From: Clostridia bacterium
GTDB lineage: Bacteria > Bacillota_A > Clostridia > Christensenellales > Aristaeellaceae
DNA: 11,982 bases
NCBI GenBank assembly: GCA_017432405.1
Contig: JAFRJF010000146.1
Span: 1-11,982, forward strand
Direction: 5' to 3'
Made by a program: the position numbers and the translations under genes. The notes under the pieces are model-generated. The model made no database searches. It was not told the DNA's origin and saw only the letters and a list, made by a program, of their open reading frames with translations. Of the stretch, positions 1-7,221 are shown piece by piece (the stretch's first letter is position 1; the number at the start of each line of letters is the position of its first letter).

Positions 1-622
1 CGGGCTGCCGCTCGCGCAGCGGGGCGGTCTGGGGCGTGGCGATGTAGCCGGGGCCGAGGCCGTTGCACTGGATGTTGTGCTCGCCGTACTCGGAGCAGAT
101 GTTCCGGGTCAGCATCTTCAGGCCGCCCTTGGCCGCCGCGTAGGCGGACACGGTCTCACGGCCCAGTTCGCTCATCATCGAGCAGATGTTGATGATCTTG
201 CCGTGCCCCTTCGCGATCATGCTGGGGATCACGGCCTTGGCTACGATGAAGGGGGCGACCAGGTCCACGTTGATGACCTTGGCGAACTCCTCGGCGGGCA
301 TCTCGCACATGGGGATGCGGCGGATGATGCCGGCGTTGTTGACCAGGATGTCCACCACGCCGACCTCGGCCTCGATCTGCTTCACCAGCGCCTGCACGGC
401 GGCCTCATTGGTCACGTCGCAGACATAGCCGTGGGCCTTGATGCCGGCCTCCTCATAGGCCTTCATGCCCTTATCCACCAGCTCCTGGTTGATGTCGTTG
501 AACACGATGGTCGCGCCGCTCTGGGCGTAGGCGGTGGCGATGGCGAAGCCGATGCCATAGCTGGCGCCGGTGATCCAGGCGATCTTGCCCTCAAGGCTGA
601 AATTCTTCAAAAAATCGTTCAT
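1..622 (-). CDS. SDR-family oxidoreductase, gluconate 5-dehydrogenase-like (partial, C-terminus off window)
   Basis: Classical short-chain dehydrogenase/reductase, cytoplasmic, NAD(P)-dependent. Visible motifs: TGASYGIG at residues 18-25 (cofactor binding), Asp43 after the second strand (suggests NAD preference), CDVT at 68-71, NNAG at 95-98, Asn118, and the catalytic Ser148, Tyr161 and Lys165 (YAAAK). The SMMSELGRETVSAYAAAKGG stretch and the later GPGYIATPQT segment are typical of proteins annotated as gluconate 5-dehydrogenase or 2-deoxy-D-gluconate 3-dehydrogenase, which interconvert sugar acids and keto-sugar acids. The 207 residues present compare with about 260 for the family, so roughly 55 C-terminal residues are missing. 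The ATG at 620-622 is preceded by AAAGGAG at good spacing. It lies about 100 bp downstream of the liv-type binding-protein gene, beyond a terminator hairpin, with no clear promoter of its own, so readthrough expression is likely. The family is certain; the exact substrate is inferred. Confidence 0.9.
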   Translation of the reverse strand, partial: MNDFLKNFSLEGKIAWITGASYGIGFAIATAYAQSGATIVFNDINQELVDKGMKAYEEAGIKAHGYVCDVTNEAAVQALVKQIEAEVGVVDILVNNAGIIRRIPMCEMPAEEFAKVINVDLVAPFIVAKAVIPSMIAKGHGKIINICSMMSELGRETVSAYAAAKGGLKMLTRNICSEYGEHNIQCNGLGPGYIATPQTAPLRERQP

Positions 623-649
623 GGTAATCTCCTTTGCTGGTAGGTTTTG

Positions 650-686
650 AAAAGTGCGCCGCCTGAAAGAGGGGGAAGGCGGCGCA
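650..686 (-). terminator. Intrinsic terminator after the liv-type operon
   Basis: A perfect 9-bp inverted repeat (TGCGCCGCC at 655-663 with GGCGGCGCA at 678-686) encloses a 14-nt loop. On the minus strand the stem is followed by CTTTTC, a short T-run. It lies 33 bp past the stop of the binding-protein gene and 28 bp before the SDR start. The weak T-run and the lack of a separate SDR promoter suggest partial termination. Confidence 0.65.
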
Positions 687-719
687 TCTGGCAGTTAAAG
701 GAAGTCTACAGCGCTTCGA

Positions 720-1967
720 TTACTGCAGGGGAGCAGGATACAGGATCTTGGTGTCGGTGAAGCTGAAGGGCCACACGGTCTTCCACTCGCCGCCCTGCAC
801 CTGGGCGATGGCGACGGAGGCGGAGGTGTTGTCGCGGTAGTGGGTGGTGCCGGCCAGATCGTAGTTCTCGAACTTGATGCGGTCGTAGGGCAGCACGATC
901 TTGCGTCCGCCGGGGAACTCGCCCTGGATGTCCAGCGCGGCGATGGCGTCGCGGACAGCCGCGCCGTCGGTGGTGCCGGCGGCCTCGATGGCGGTCTTGA
1001 AGATCCACACCACGGTGTAGGACTCGGCGGAGTGGCCGTTCATGTTCACGCCGTATTGGGCCTTGAACTCCTCGTTGATCTCCTGGCCGTTGATCAGGTC
1101 GGGGTTGAACTCGACCACGGAAGCCACGCCGTTGGCGGCTTCGCCCAGGTTGGTCAGGAAGGCGGGATCGGTGAAGCCATTGGCCTTCGCCACGATCATC
1201 TTGGGGGTGAAGCCCTGGGCCTTCAGGGTCTGCACGAACAGGGTCGCGTCGCCGATGTAGCTGTCGCACAGCACGGCGTCGGGATTGGCCTGCTTCAGGG
1301 CCAGCACCTGGGCGCTCAGGTCGGTGGCGTTGCTGGAGTAGTCCACGGTGGCGACCAGGTCAAAGCCATAGGTGTCCTTGTACAGCTCGACGCAGCGGAT
1401 CAGCTCCTGGCCGATGGCGGCGCGGTCGGTGAAGATGGCGATGGTCTTGATCTCCTCGCCGGTCTGCTCGGAGGAATCCTTCAGGTACTTCAGCATGTCT
1501 TCCACGTACACGCTGTTCAGCGGGCACAGGCGGAAGAAGTAATCCATGGCCTCGTGGTCGGGATCACTCAGCTTGTCCAGGGTGGAGATGGCGGTGATCA
1601 TCGGCACGCCGTACTGGGTGCAGACCTGGGCGACGACCTCGGTGACGACGGACATATGGCAGCCCATCATCACGTCGACGTGCTCCTGGTTGATCAGGCG
1701 CTCGGCCTCGGAACGGCCGGTGGCGGGGTCGCCGGCATGGTCGCCGCGAACGACTTCGAGCTGACGGCCGTTCACGCCGCCCTTGGCGTTGATCTCAGCC
1801 ACGGCGAAGTCGATGCCGCGCAGGATGTTCTCGCCGATGGCGGCGTTGCCGCCGGACATGGCATAGATGGTGCCGATGCGGATGGGGCCTTCCTCGGCCA
1901 CGCCGGACACCGCAAACAGGGTCAGCAGCATCGCCAGGATGCTCACGAGGGCAATGATTTTCTTCAT
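720..1967 (-). CDS. livJ: Branched-chain-amino-acid-type ABC transporter substrate-binding protein (LivJ-like)
   Basis: Extracytoplasmic substrate-binding protein of the Peripla_BP_6 (LivJ/AmiC-like, type I) fold, 415 residues. Residues 1-24 form a signal peptide (MKKIIALVSILAMLLTLFAV, then SGVA) with a probable signal peptidase I site before EEGPIRIG. There is no lipobox cysteine, which is unusual for a Gram-positive binding protein. The mature part begins with the usual IRIGTIYAMSGG strand and loop and contains the AVAEINAKGGVNGR and GDHAGDP segments of the family. The ATG at 1965-1967 follows an AAGGAGG site; longer in-frame starts upstream lack one. It is the last of five liv-type genes, 62 bp after livF, so it probably delivers substrate to that permease. 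The ligand cannot be read from sequence: branched-chain amino acids are typical, but amides, urea or aromatic compounds are also seen in the family. Confidence 0.93.
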   Translation of the reverse strand: MKKIIALVSILAMLLTLFAVSGVAEEGPIRIGTIYAMSGGNAAIGENILRGIDFAVAEINAKGGVNGRQLEVVRGDHAGDPATGRSEAERLINQEHVDVMMGCHMSVVTEVVAQVCTQYGVPMITAISTLDKLSDPDHEAMDYFFRLCPLNSVYVEDMLKYLKDSSEQTGEEIKTIAIFTDRAAIGQELIRCVELYKDTYGFDLVATVDYSSNATDLSAQVLALKQANPDAVLCDSYIGDATLFVQTLKAQGFTPKMIVAKANGFTDPAFLTNLGEAANGVASVVEFNPDLINGQEINEEFKAQYGVNMNGHSAESYTVVWIFKTAIEAAGTTDGAAVRDAIAALDIQGEFPGGRKIVLPYDRIKFENYDLAGTTHYRDNTSASVAIAQVQGGEWKTVWPFSFTDTKILYPAPLQ

Positions 1968-1998
1968 AGATGGTTCCTCCTTGTTCGTTATATGATCT

Positions 1999-2018
1999 GC
2001 GCCGAACTGCCACGGCGC
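1999..2018 (-). promoter_or_regulatory. Small hairpin between livF and livJ genes
   Basis: GCGCCG (1999-2004) and CGGCGC (2013-2018) form a 6-bp GC-only stem with an 8-nt loop in the 62-bp gap. No T-run follows, so it is not a standard terminator. It could protect the 5' end of a processed livJ message and so raise binding-protein levels; this role is inference. A TATAAC lies nearby but no matching -35 was seen. Confidence 0.3.
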
Positions 2019-2029
2019 CAATCAACAAT

Positions 2030-2737
2030 TTAGATGCCCAGGTACGCCTTCTTGACGTGCTCGTTGGCGCTAAGCTCACGGGCGGTGCCCTCCAGGGCGA
2101 TGCGGCCGTTTTCGATGACGTAGCCCCGGTCGGCGCAGGCCAGCGCCTTGGTGATGTCCTGCTCCACCAGCAGCACGGCGATGCCGTCCTTTCGGGCCAT
2201 TTCGGACGCCACGTCCAGTATGTCGTCCACGATGTTGGGCGCAAGGCCCAGGGAGGGCTCGTCCAGTATCAGCAGCCGGGGCATGCCGATCAGCGCCCGG
2301 GCCACGGCCAGCATCTGCTGCTCGCCGCCGGACAGCGTGCCCGCCGCCTGCTTGGCCCGCTCCTTCAGCCGGGGGAAGCGCTGGTAGGACATCTCCAGGT
2401 TCTTCGCAAAGGCCTCCCGGGTGGGCTTGTTGAAGGCGCCCATCTCCAGGTTCTCCAGCACCGTCATCTCGGTGAAGATCTGCCGGCCCTCGGGCACCTG
2501 CACGATGCCCTTGTCCAGGATGTAGCGGCTGCTCTTCTTCGCCAGCTCCTCGCCGTTGAAGCTCACAGAGCCGGCGGTGGGGCGCACCATGCCGGTGACG
2601 GCGCGCACCATCGTGGTCTTGCCCGCGCCGTTGGAGCCCAGTATGGCCACGACCTCGCCCTCGTTGACCTGGAAGGAGAGGTCCCACAGTATGTTGATCG
2701 AACCGTAACCGGCCCGAAGGCCCTCGACCTTAAGCAT
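2030..2737 (-). CDS. livF: Branched-chain-amino-acid-type ABC transporter ATP-binding protein LivF
   Basis: Cytoplasmic ATPase subunit, 235 residues, normal length for LivF. Walker A GSNGAGKTT at 34-42, the LivF-typical VPEGRQIF at 81-88, signature LSGGEQQ at 135-141, and Walker B LLILDEP at 155-161 followed by SLGLAP. The switch position reads VEQD, with Gln193 where most ABC ATPases have His, as is usual in LivF. It pairs with LivG to drive the LivH/LivM permease. The ATG at 2735-2737 lies inside the end of livG (8-bp overlap) behind AAGGGAGG, which suggests translational coupling. Confidence 0.95.
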   Translation of the reverse strand: MLKVEGLRAGYGSINILWDLSFQVNEGEVVAILGSNGAGKTTMVRAVTGMVRPTAGSVSFNGEELAKKSSRYILDKGIVQVPEGRQIFTEMTVLENLEMGAFNKPTREAFAKNLEMSYQRFPRLKERAKQAAGTLSGGEQQMLAVARALIGMPRLLILDEPSLGLAPNIVDDILDVASEMARKDGIAVLLVEQDITKALACADRGYVIENGRIALEGTARELSANEHVKKAYLGI

Positions 2738-3479
2738 GAGACGCGCCTCCCTTCGTGCCCAGATAGACCTCCATGACGTAGGGGTCGTTCATGACCTGTT
2801 CGGGCGTGCCCTCGGCGATCTTCTCGCCGTGGTGCAGCACGATGACGCTCTCGCACAGGCTGACCACCGCCTGCATGATGTGCTCGATCAGGAAGATCGT
2901 CACGCCGGAGCGGTTGATCTGCCGGATCAGCTCGATGGCGGCCTCGGTCTCGGCGGGGTTCAGGCCCGCCATGTTCTCGTCCAGGAACAGCAGCTCCGGC
3001 TTCGTGGCCAGGGCCCGGGCCATCTCCAGCCGCTTCTGGTCCGGGGTGCCCATGTCCTTGGAGAGGATGTGCCGCTTCTCGTACAGGCCGGTGAATTGCA
3101 GTATGTCCATGGCCCGCTCCCGGGCTTCGCGCTCGTTTTTCGCGGCGGCATGGCCGAAGTAGCAACTCGCCACCACATTTTCAAGCACGCTCAGGTTTTT
3201 CAGGGGCTTCATGATCTGGAAGGTGCGGGCGATCTTCATGTTGGTGTACTCATGGGCCTTCTTGTCGGTGATGTCCTGGCCCCGGAAGAAGATCCTGCCC
3301 TCGGTGGGGGGATAGTAGCCGCAAATCATGTTGAAGGTCGTGGACTTGCCCGCGCCGTTGGGGCCGATCATGCCGGTGATGCCGCCCTCGCGGATGGAGA
3401 AGGACACGTCCTTCACGGCGGTCAGGCCCTTGAAGCGCTTGGTGATGTGCTGCACTTCGATAATCGGTGTGTTCGACAT
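2730..3479 (-). CDS. livG: Branched-chain-amino-acid-type ABC transporter ATP-binding protein LivG, atypical signature motif
   Basis: Cytoplasmic ATPase subunit, 249 residues from the chosen ATG. Walker A GPNGAGKST at 39-47, Q-loop Gln88 in ARTFQIMKP, Walker B LLFLDE at 163-168 and switch His200. The signature that normally reads LSGGQ or LPYGQQ is DMGTPDQKR at 142-150, and Walker B continues ENMAGLNP rather than EPxAGMNP. Degenerate signatures of this kind occur in a branch of LivG-like proteins, so this looks like family variation, not decay. A GTG at 3483-3485 is in frame and overlaps the livM stop, but the GGGAGG site sits only 1 nt from it and 7 nt from the ATG at 3477-3479, so the ATG is preferred. 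Confidence 0.94.
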   Translation of the reverse strand: MSNTPIIEVQHITKRFKGLTAVKDVSFSIREGGITGMIGPNGAGKSTTFNMICGYYPPTEGRIFFRGQDITDKKAHEYTNMKIARTFQIMKPLKNLSVLENVVASCYFGHAAAKNEREARERAMDILQFTGLYEKRHILSKDMGTPDQKRLEMARALATKPELLFLDENMAGLNPAETEAAIELIRQINRSGVTIFLIEHIMQAVVSLCESVIVLHHGEKIAEGTPEQVMNDPYVMEVYLGTKGGASHA

Positions 3480-3481
3480 GC

Positions 3482-4543
3482 TCACGCCTCCCTTCCGCGG
3501 TTCTTTTCCAGTTCGACGGCTTCCAGCACCTCGACGGGCGGCTTTTTCAGCAGCTTGACGTCGACGAATTCCTTCGCCTTGCTGTGCATGTACCAGCCCA
3601 GTATGCCCGTGGGGCGGAAGCGTATGACGGTGATCAGCACCACCGCGTACATCAGCATATTGATGCCGGGCAGCATGGCGCTGAAGTTGGCGCGCAGGAA
3701 TTCGGACAGCGGGATCATGATCAGGCCGCCCACCAGCGGGCCCTCGACATAGGCCGCGCCGCCGACCACCGCCGGCAGCACCGACTCGGTGCTCTTGGCC
3801 TGCACCATCAGCTCGGGGTCGATGTAGCGGATGTAACTGGCGTAGAAGAAGCCCACCAGCGCCGCCACCATTGAGGAGACCACCACGGCCATGACCTTGT
3901 ACTTCGTGGGGTTGATGCCGATGGCCGCCGCAGCGTCCTCGTCCTCGCGGATGGTCCGGAGGGCATAGCCCATGCGGGAGCGCTCGATCTTCTTCATCAA
4001 CAGGTAGATGCCCAGCAGCATCACCAGCCCGACATAGTAGTAGGGGACCTTGCTCATGAATCGGAAGTCCAGCCAGGAGTCCTTGCCGAAGGGCAGGCCC
4101 ACGCCGCTGGCCCGGCCGAAGAAGCTGGAGTTGATGATGAACTGGCGCATGGCCTCGCCGAAGGCGATGGACACCAGCGTGAAGTAGGGGCCCCGGAGTA
4201 TGAAGCAGGGATAGAAGATCACGCCCGCCACCAGGCCCACCACCACCATCGCGAATATCGCGGACAGCCAGGGGTTCGCCCCGGTCTTGGTGATCAGCAG
4301 GCAGGAGGCGTAGGCGCCCAGGCCCATGTAGGCCGCGTGGCCCAGGGAGTTCTGGCCGGTCATGCCGCCCAGCAGGTTCCAGGCCATGGACAGCGTGGAC
4401 ATGTAGAAGACCAGCACGAATACGTTCAGCACATAGGGCGATTTCACGAAAACCGGAATCAGTATGAACACCAGCAGGATCAGCCCCAGCGCGATGGACA
4501 GGTTTCTGCGATACGCGCGAACCGCTTTCACATTTTCGTTCAT
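3482..4543 (-). CDS. livM: Branched-chain-amino-acid-type ABC transporter permease LivM
   Basis: Integral membrane subunit of the BPD_transp_2 family, 353 residues with many hydrophobic segments (the first at about 15-33). The family motif GQNSLGHAAYMGLGAY is at 63-78 and FTLVSIAFGEAMR at about 120-132. The C-terminal 40-odd residues form a charged cytoplasmic tail (KPPVEVLEAVELEKNRGREA). With LivH it forms the transmembrane channel served by LivF and LivG. The ATG at 4541-4543 is preceded by AGGAGG at 8 nt. It starts 2 nt after the livH stop and ends 2 nt before the livG ATG, a tightly packed operon. Confidence 0.95.
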   Translation of the reverse strand: MNENVKAVRAYRRNLSIALGLILLVFILIPVFVKSPYVLNVFVLVFYMSTLSMAWNLLGGMTGQNSLGHAAYMGLGAYASCLLITKTGANPWLSAIFAMVVVGLVAGVIFYPCFILRGPYFTLVSIAFGEAMRQFIINSSFFGRASGVGLPFGKDSWLDFRFMSKVPYYYVGLVMLLGIYLLMKKIERSRMGYALRTIREDEDAAAAIGINPTKYKVMAVVVSSMVAALVGFFYASYIRYIDPELMVQAKSTESVLPAVVGGAAYVEGPLVGGLIMIPLSEFLRANFSAMLPGINMLMYAVVLITVIRFRPTGILGWYMHSKAKEFVDVKLLKKPPVEVLEAVELEKNRGREA

Positions 4544-4545
4544 CG

Positions 4546-5409
4546 TTACTTCCTCCTGATGATGATGAGCTGACGGACGACCAGGATCACGATGAAGGTG
4601 ACGAACACGATCAGGTCGCTGTAAGAGGGGCTGATAAACAGGGCCACCATCGTCTCAAGGATGCCCAGGAATATGCCCGCGAAGAACGCGCCGGGAATGG
4701 AGCCCAGGCCGCCCACCACCACGACGATCAGCGCCCGGAAGCCGAAGGACGCGCCGGCGGTGGGGAAGATGGTGTAGAAGCCGGTCAGCAGCGCGCCGGC
4801 CACGCCCGCCAGGGCGGTGCCCAGGCCGTAGGTGAGCAGGTAGATGCGCCTGGCGTTGATGCCCACGACCTCAGCGCCCACCGGGTTCTGGGAGACAGCC
4901 CGAATCTGCTTGCCGGTGGTGGTGTACTTTAAAAACGCGAACAGCGCGATGGATATGACGATCAACACCCCGAAGCTGATCAGCCGCGGCAGCGACAGGT
5001 TTACAGGCCCGAGGGTGATATAGGTCTGGGAATAGGAGGTGGGGATGGTGCGATACTCCGAGCCGAACAGCACCAGCGCGCCGTTGGAGAGCAGCATACC
5101 CAGGCCCACGGTCAAAAACAACAGGTTGGTGAAGCTCTTCGTGCCCAGGGAGGGCGTGATCAGGGTGTGCTGGATCAGTGCCCCGAACAAAAACATCAGT
5201 ATCGCCACCAGGGGAACGCAGGCATAGGGGTCGAGCCCCAGGTGGGTGGACAGTATCAGCGTCAGGTACATGCCCACCATCAGCATTTCGCCGTGGCAGA
5301 AGTTGACGATCTTCATCACGCCGAAGATGACGTTCTGGCCCATGCCCATCAGGGAATAGAAGCCCCCGATCAACAGGCCGTTCACGCACGCTTGCAGGAA
5401 AATGCTCAA
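4546..5409 (-). CDS. livH: Branched-chain-amino-acid-type ABC transporter permease LivH (TTG start)
   Basis: First gene of the operon and second membrane subunit, BPD_transp_2 family, 287 residues from the chosen start, the usual LivH length. Conserved stretches are SIFLQACVNGLLIGGFYSL at the N-terminus, VMKIVNFCHGEMLMVGMYL, the cytoplasmic-loop motif GKQIRAVSQNP with VGIN, and GGLGSIPGA near the C-terminus. The TTG at 5407-5409 has GGGGAGG at ideal spacing and puts the first residues exactly where LivH proteins normally begin. An in-frame ATG at 5458-5460 would add 17 residues but has no Shine-Dalgarno site and lies close to the predicted transcription start; a TTG at 5478 is less likely still. 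Confidence 0.93.
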   Translation of the reverse strand: MSIFLQACVNGLLIGGFYSLMGMGQNVIFGVMKIVNFCHGEMLMVGMYLTLILSTHLGLDPYACVPLVAILMFLFGALIQHTLITPSLGTKSFTNLLFLTVGLGMLLSNGALVLFGSEYRTIPTSYSQTYITLGPVNLSLPRLISFGVLIVISIALFAFLKYTTTGKQIRAVSQNPVGAEVVGINARRIYLLTYGLGTALAGVAGALLTGFYTIFPTAGASFGFRALIVVVVGGLGSIPGAFFAGIFLGILETMVALFISPSYSDLIVFVTFIVILVVRQLIIIRRK

Positions 5410-5430
5410 ATTATCATCCTCCCCGTTGCT

Positions 5431-5445
5431 GTCTGGAATCCAGAC
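5431..5445. promoter_or_regulatory. Perfect 15-bp palindrome in the livH leader, candidate operator
   Basis: GTCTGGA-A-TCCAGAC is a perfect two-fold palindrome with one central base. It lies between the predicted transcription start (about 5483) and the livH Shine-Dalgarno site. This is a place where repressors bind; it could also fold as a 5-bp RNA stem with a 5-nt loop. There is no T-run after it, so it is not a terminator. Its regulator is unknown. Confidence 0.4.
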
Positions 5446-5489
5446 TGTGGATAAAACCATATCGCTGGATTCGTCCAATTTATGTCAAT

Positions 5490-5518
5490 ATTATAGTTCA
5501 TAATGACAACAATTGCAA
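5490..5518 (-). promoter_or_regulatory. Sigma-A-type promoter of the liv operon
   Basis: On the minus strand, TTGCAA (5513-5518), a 17-nt spacer and a perfect TATAAT (5490-5495). Transcription should start near 5483, giving a leader of about 74 nt before the livH TTG. An A/T-rich stretch at about 5523-5536, just upstream of the -35, could serve as an UP element. Confidence 0.8.
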
Positions 5519-5552
5519 GGGGTTAAACAAAAAATACCCATAGAAGGTAGGG

Positions 5553-5601
5553 AAAACAACGAAAGCCCGAAGGAATTCCGATGAAATTCCTTCGGGCTTT
5601 C
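5553..5601 (-). terminator. Terminator after glgA
   Basis: A perfect 17-bp inverted repeat (5561-5577 with 5585-5601) has a 7-nt loop. It begins 17 nt past the glgA stop, and on the minus strand GTTGTTTTC follows the stem. It isolates glgA from the liv promoter just downstream. Confidence 0.8.
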
Positions 5602-5618
5602 GCTGTTCAGCAGCGTTT

Positions 5619-7100
5619 TTACTTCGCCGCTTCCCCGGCGGTGAGCTCGTCGTACAGGGCGAGGTACTGCTTTGCGGAGTTCTCCCAGGAGACGTCCTTG
5701 GCCATGTCACGCCGGACCATCTCGTTCCAGCTGCCCCGATCGTCGAAGTACAGCGCCTTGGCGCGGTTGATGGCGTCCAGCAGCAGGTCGGCCTGGTAGC
5801 GGTCGAAGGTAAAGCCGTTGCCCTCGTCGGTGACCTCGCTGTAGGGCTGCACGGTGTCCTTCAGGCCGCCGGTCTCGCGCACGATGGGCACGGTGCCGTA
5901 GCGCATGGCGATCAGCTGGGTCAGGCCGCAGGGCTCGAACAGGCTGGGCACCAGCAGGGCGTCCGCGCCGGCGTAGATCAGGTGGGCCAGGCTCTCGTTG
6001 TAGGAGATGTAGGCGCACACGCGGCCCTTGTTTTCGCTCTCATAGTAGCGGAACGCGCCCTCGTAGCGGGGGTCGCCGGTGCCCAGTATGACCACCTGGG
6101 TGCGCTCGTCCAGCATCTCCGGGAACACGGCGTTGACCAGGTCCAGACCCTTCTGGTCGGTCAGGCGGGAGATCAGGCCGATCACCATCTGCCCGTCGTC
6201 CTTCTCCAGGCCCAGCTGCTCCTGGAGGGCGCGCTTGTTCTCGATCTTCTTCTCCAGCACGGTGTCGTAGTTGTAATCCGCGGCCAGCAGCTTGTCGGTG
6301 TCGCTGTTCCACAGCTGGACGTCGATGCCGTTGACGATGCCGGTGAGCTTGGGCCGGTGATAGTACAGATGGCCGTTCAGGCCCTCGCCGTAGAAGGAGG
6401 TTTGGATCTCCTGGGCGTAGGTCTCGCTGACGGTGGTGATCTTGTCAGCGTAGGCCAGGCCGCCCTTGAACATGTTGGCGTCGTCCTCGTTCTGCTTGAG
6501 TACAGGATAGTCGAACAGGTAGTCCGGCAGGCCGGTCCAATACTTCAGGTGGTCGATGCCGCAGATGCCCTGGAAGCGCAGGTTGTGGATGGTCACGATG
6601 GACTTGGCGCTGCCCACGGGGGTGTTGTCGAAGCGGGTGCGCAGGTACAGCGGCACCAGTCCGGCCTGCCAGTCGTGGCAGTGGATCACGTCGGGGATCC
6701 ATTCCATGTAGTTCATCACGGCCAGCACCGCCTTGGAGAAGTAGCAGTACTTGGGAATATCCTCCCACAGGCCGGTGTAGGGGTTGCCCCAGTCAAAGAA
6801 CTCCCGGTTGTCGATGAAATCGTAGATCACGCCGTCCATCACCAGCTCCATGATGCCCACATAGAACTGGCGGCCGTCGCTGCACAGGTCCATCATGAAG
6901 TTGCCGCGATAGAGCATCTGGTCCTTGAACTTCGGGGGGATGCAGGCGTAGTTGAGCAGGAACACCCGCACCTCGCAGCCCAGCGGGGTCAGCGCCCGGG
7001 GCAGGGCATACATGACGTCGCCGAGGCCGCCGGTCTTGACAAAGGGGTAGCATTCCGAGCCGATGAAGGCGATTTTGCGCGCCTGGTTGTTGACAGACAT
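5619..7100 (-). CDS. glgA: Glycogen synthase (ADP-glucose:1,4-alpha-glucan glucosyltransferase)
   Basis: Cytoplasmic GT5-family retaining glucosyltransferase that adds glucose from ADP-glucose to the non-reducing end of alpha-1,4-glucan. It has 493 residues, typical length. The N-terminal GT5 domain opens with KTGGLGDV at 22-29 (KxGGL, ADP-glucose binding). HCHDWQAG is at 140-147, IVNGID at 255-260 at the domain junction, ISRLTDQKG at 310-318, and the C-terminal donor-site motif EPCGLTQ at 389-395, followed by VPIVRETGGL. The ATG at 7098-7100 has AAAGGAG upstream. It has its own promoter (7139-7167) and terminator and no other glg genes beside it; in many bacteria glgA sits with glgC, glgD, glgB or glgP, so here those must lie elsewhere if present. 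Confidence 0.97.
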   Translation of the reverse strand: MSVNNQARKIAFIGSECYPFVKTGGLGDVMYALPRALTPLGCEVRVFLLNYACIPPKFKDQMLYRGNFMMDLCSDGRQFYVGIMELVMDGVIYDFIDNREFFDWGNPYTGLWEDIPKYCYFSKAVLAVMNYMEWIPDVIHCHDWQAGLVPLYLRTRFDNTPVGSAKSIVTIHNLRFQGICGIDHLKYWTGLPDYLFDYPVLKQNEDDANMFKGGLAYADKITTVSETYAQEIQTSFYGEGLNGHLYYHRPKLTGIVNGIDVQLWNSDTDKLLAADYNYDTVLEKKIENKRALQEQLGLEKDDGQMVIGLISRLTDQKGLDLVNAVFPEMLDERTQVVILGTGDPRYEGAFRYYESENKGRVCAYISYNESLAHLIYAGADALLVPSLFEPCGLTQLIAMRYGTVPIVRETGGLKDTVQPYSEVTDEGNGFTFDRYQADLLLDAINRAKALYFDDRGSWNEMVRRDMAKDVSWENSAKQYLALYDELTAGEAAK

Positions 7101-7138
7101 AGGCTAATTCTCCTTTGCGTGTTAATTCTGTTGGTATA

Positions 7139-7167
7139 AGTATAACACAAGCGCGGGGCTGAGGCAA
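7139..7167 (-). promoter_or_regulatory. Sigma-A-type promoter of glgA
   Basis: On the minus strand, TTGCCT (7162-7167), a 17-nt spacer and TATACT (7139-7144), about 39 nt upstream of the glgA start codon. The hexamers match consensus at four and five of six positions. Confidence 0.7.
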
Positions 7168-7176
7168 GCATTAATT

Positions 7177-7210
7177 GGCGCGTGTTTCCAATATTTTGGA
7201 AACACGCGCC
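7177..7210 (-). terminator. Strong hairpin, probable terminator of the exported-protein gene
   Basis: A perfect 15-bp inverted repeat (GGCGCGTGTTTCCAA at 7177-7191, TTGGAAACACGCGCC at 7196-7210) has a 4-nt loop. It begins 11 nt past the stop at 7222 and 27 nt past the alternative stop at 7238. The sequence after the stem on the minus strand is AATTAATGC, with no real T-run, so termination may be inefficient or the hairpin may act as a 3' end stabiliser. Confidence 0.55.
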
Positions 7211-7221
7211 GTTCGGTACTG

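Noticed and set aside
1968..2029. Separate promoter for the liv binding-protein gene
   Set aside because: A TATAAC is present but no -35 at a suitable distance was found.
840..2033. Long plus-strand open frame opposite the liv binding-protein gene
   Set aside because: His/Gly/Val/Asp-rich composition typical of antisense frames in GC-rich DNA, no ribosome-binding site, fully covered by a well-supported minus-strand gene.
5410..5477. Extra N-terminal residues for LivH (ATG 5460 or TTG 5478)
   Set aside because: No Shine-Dalgarno site, charged residues unlike LivH N-termini, and overlap with the predicted 5' leader and palindrome.
5982..7139. 385-codon plus-strand open frame opposite glgA
   Set aside because: Antisense shadow of a clear glycogen synthase; no start signal or domain.
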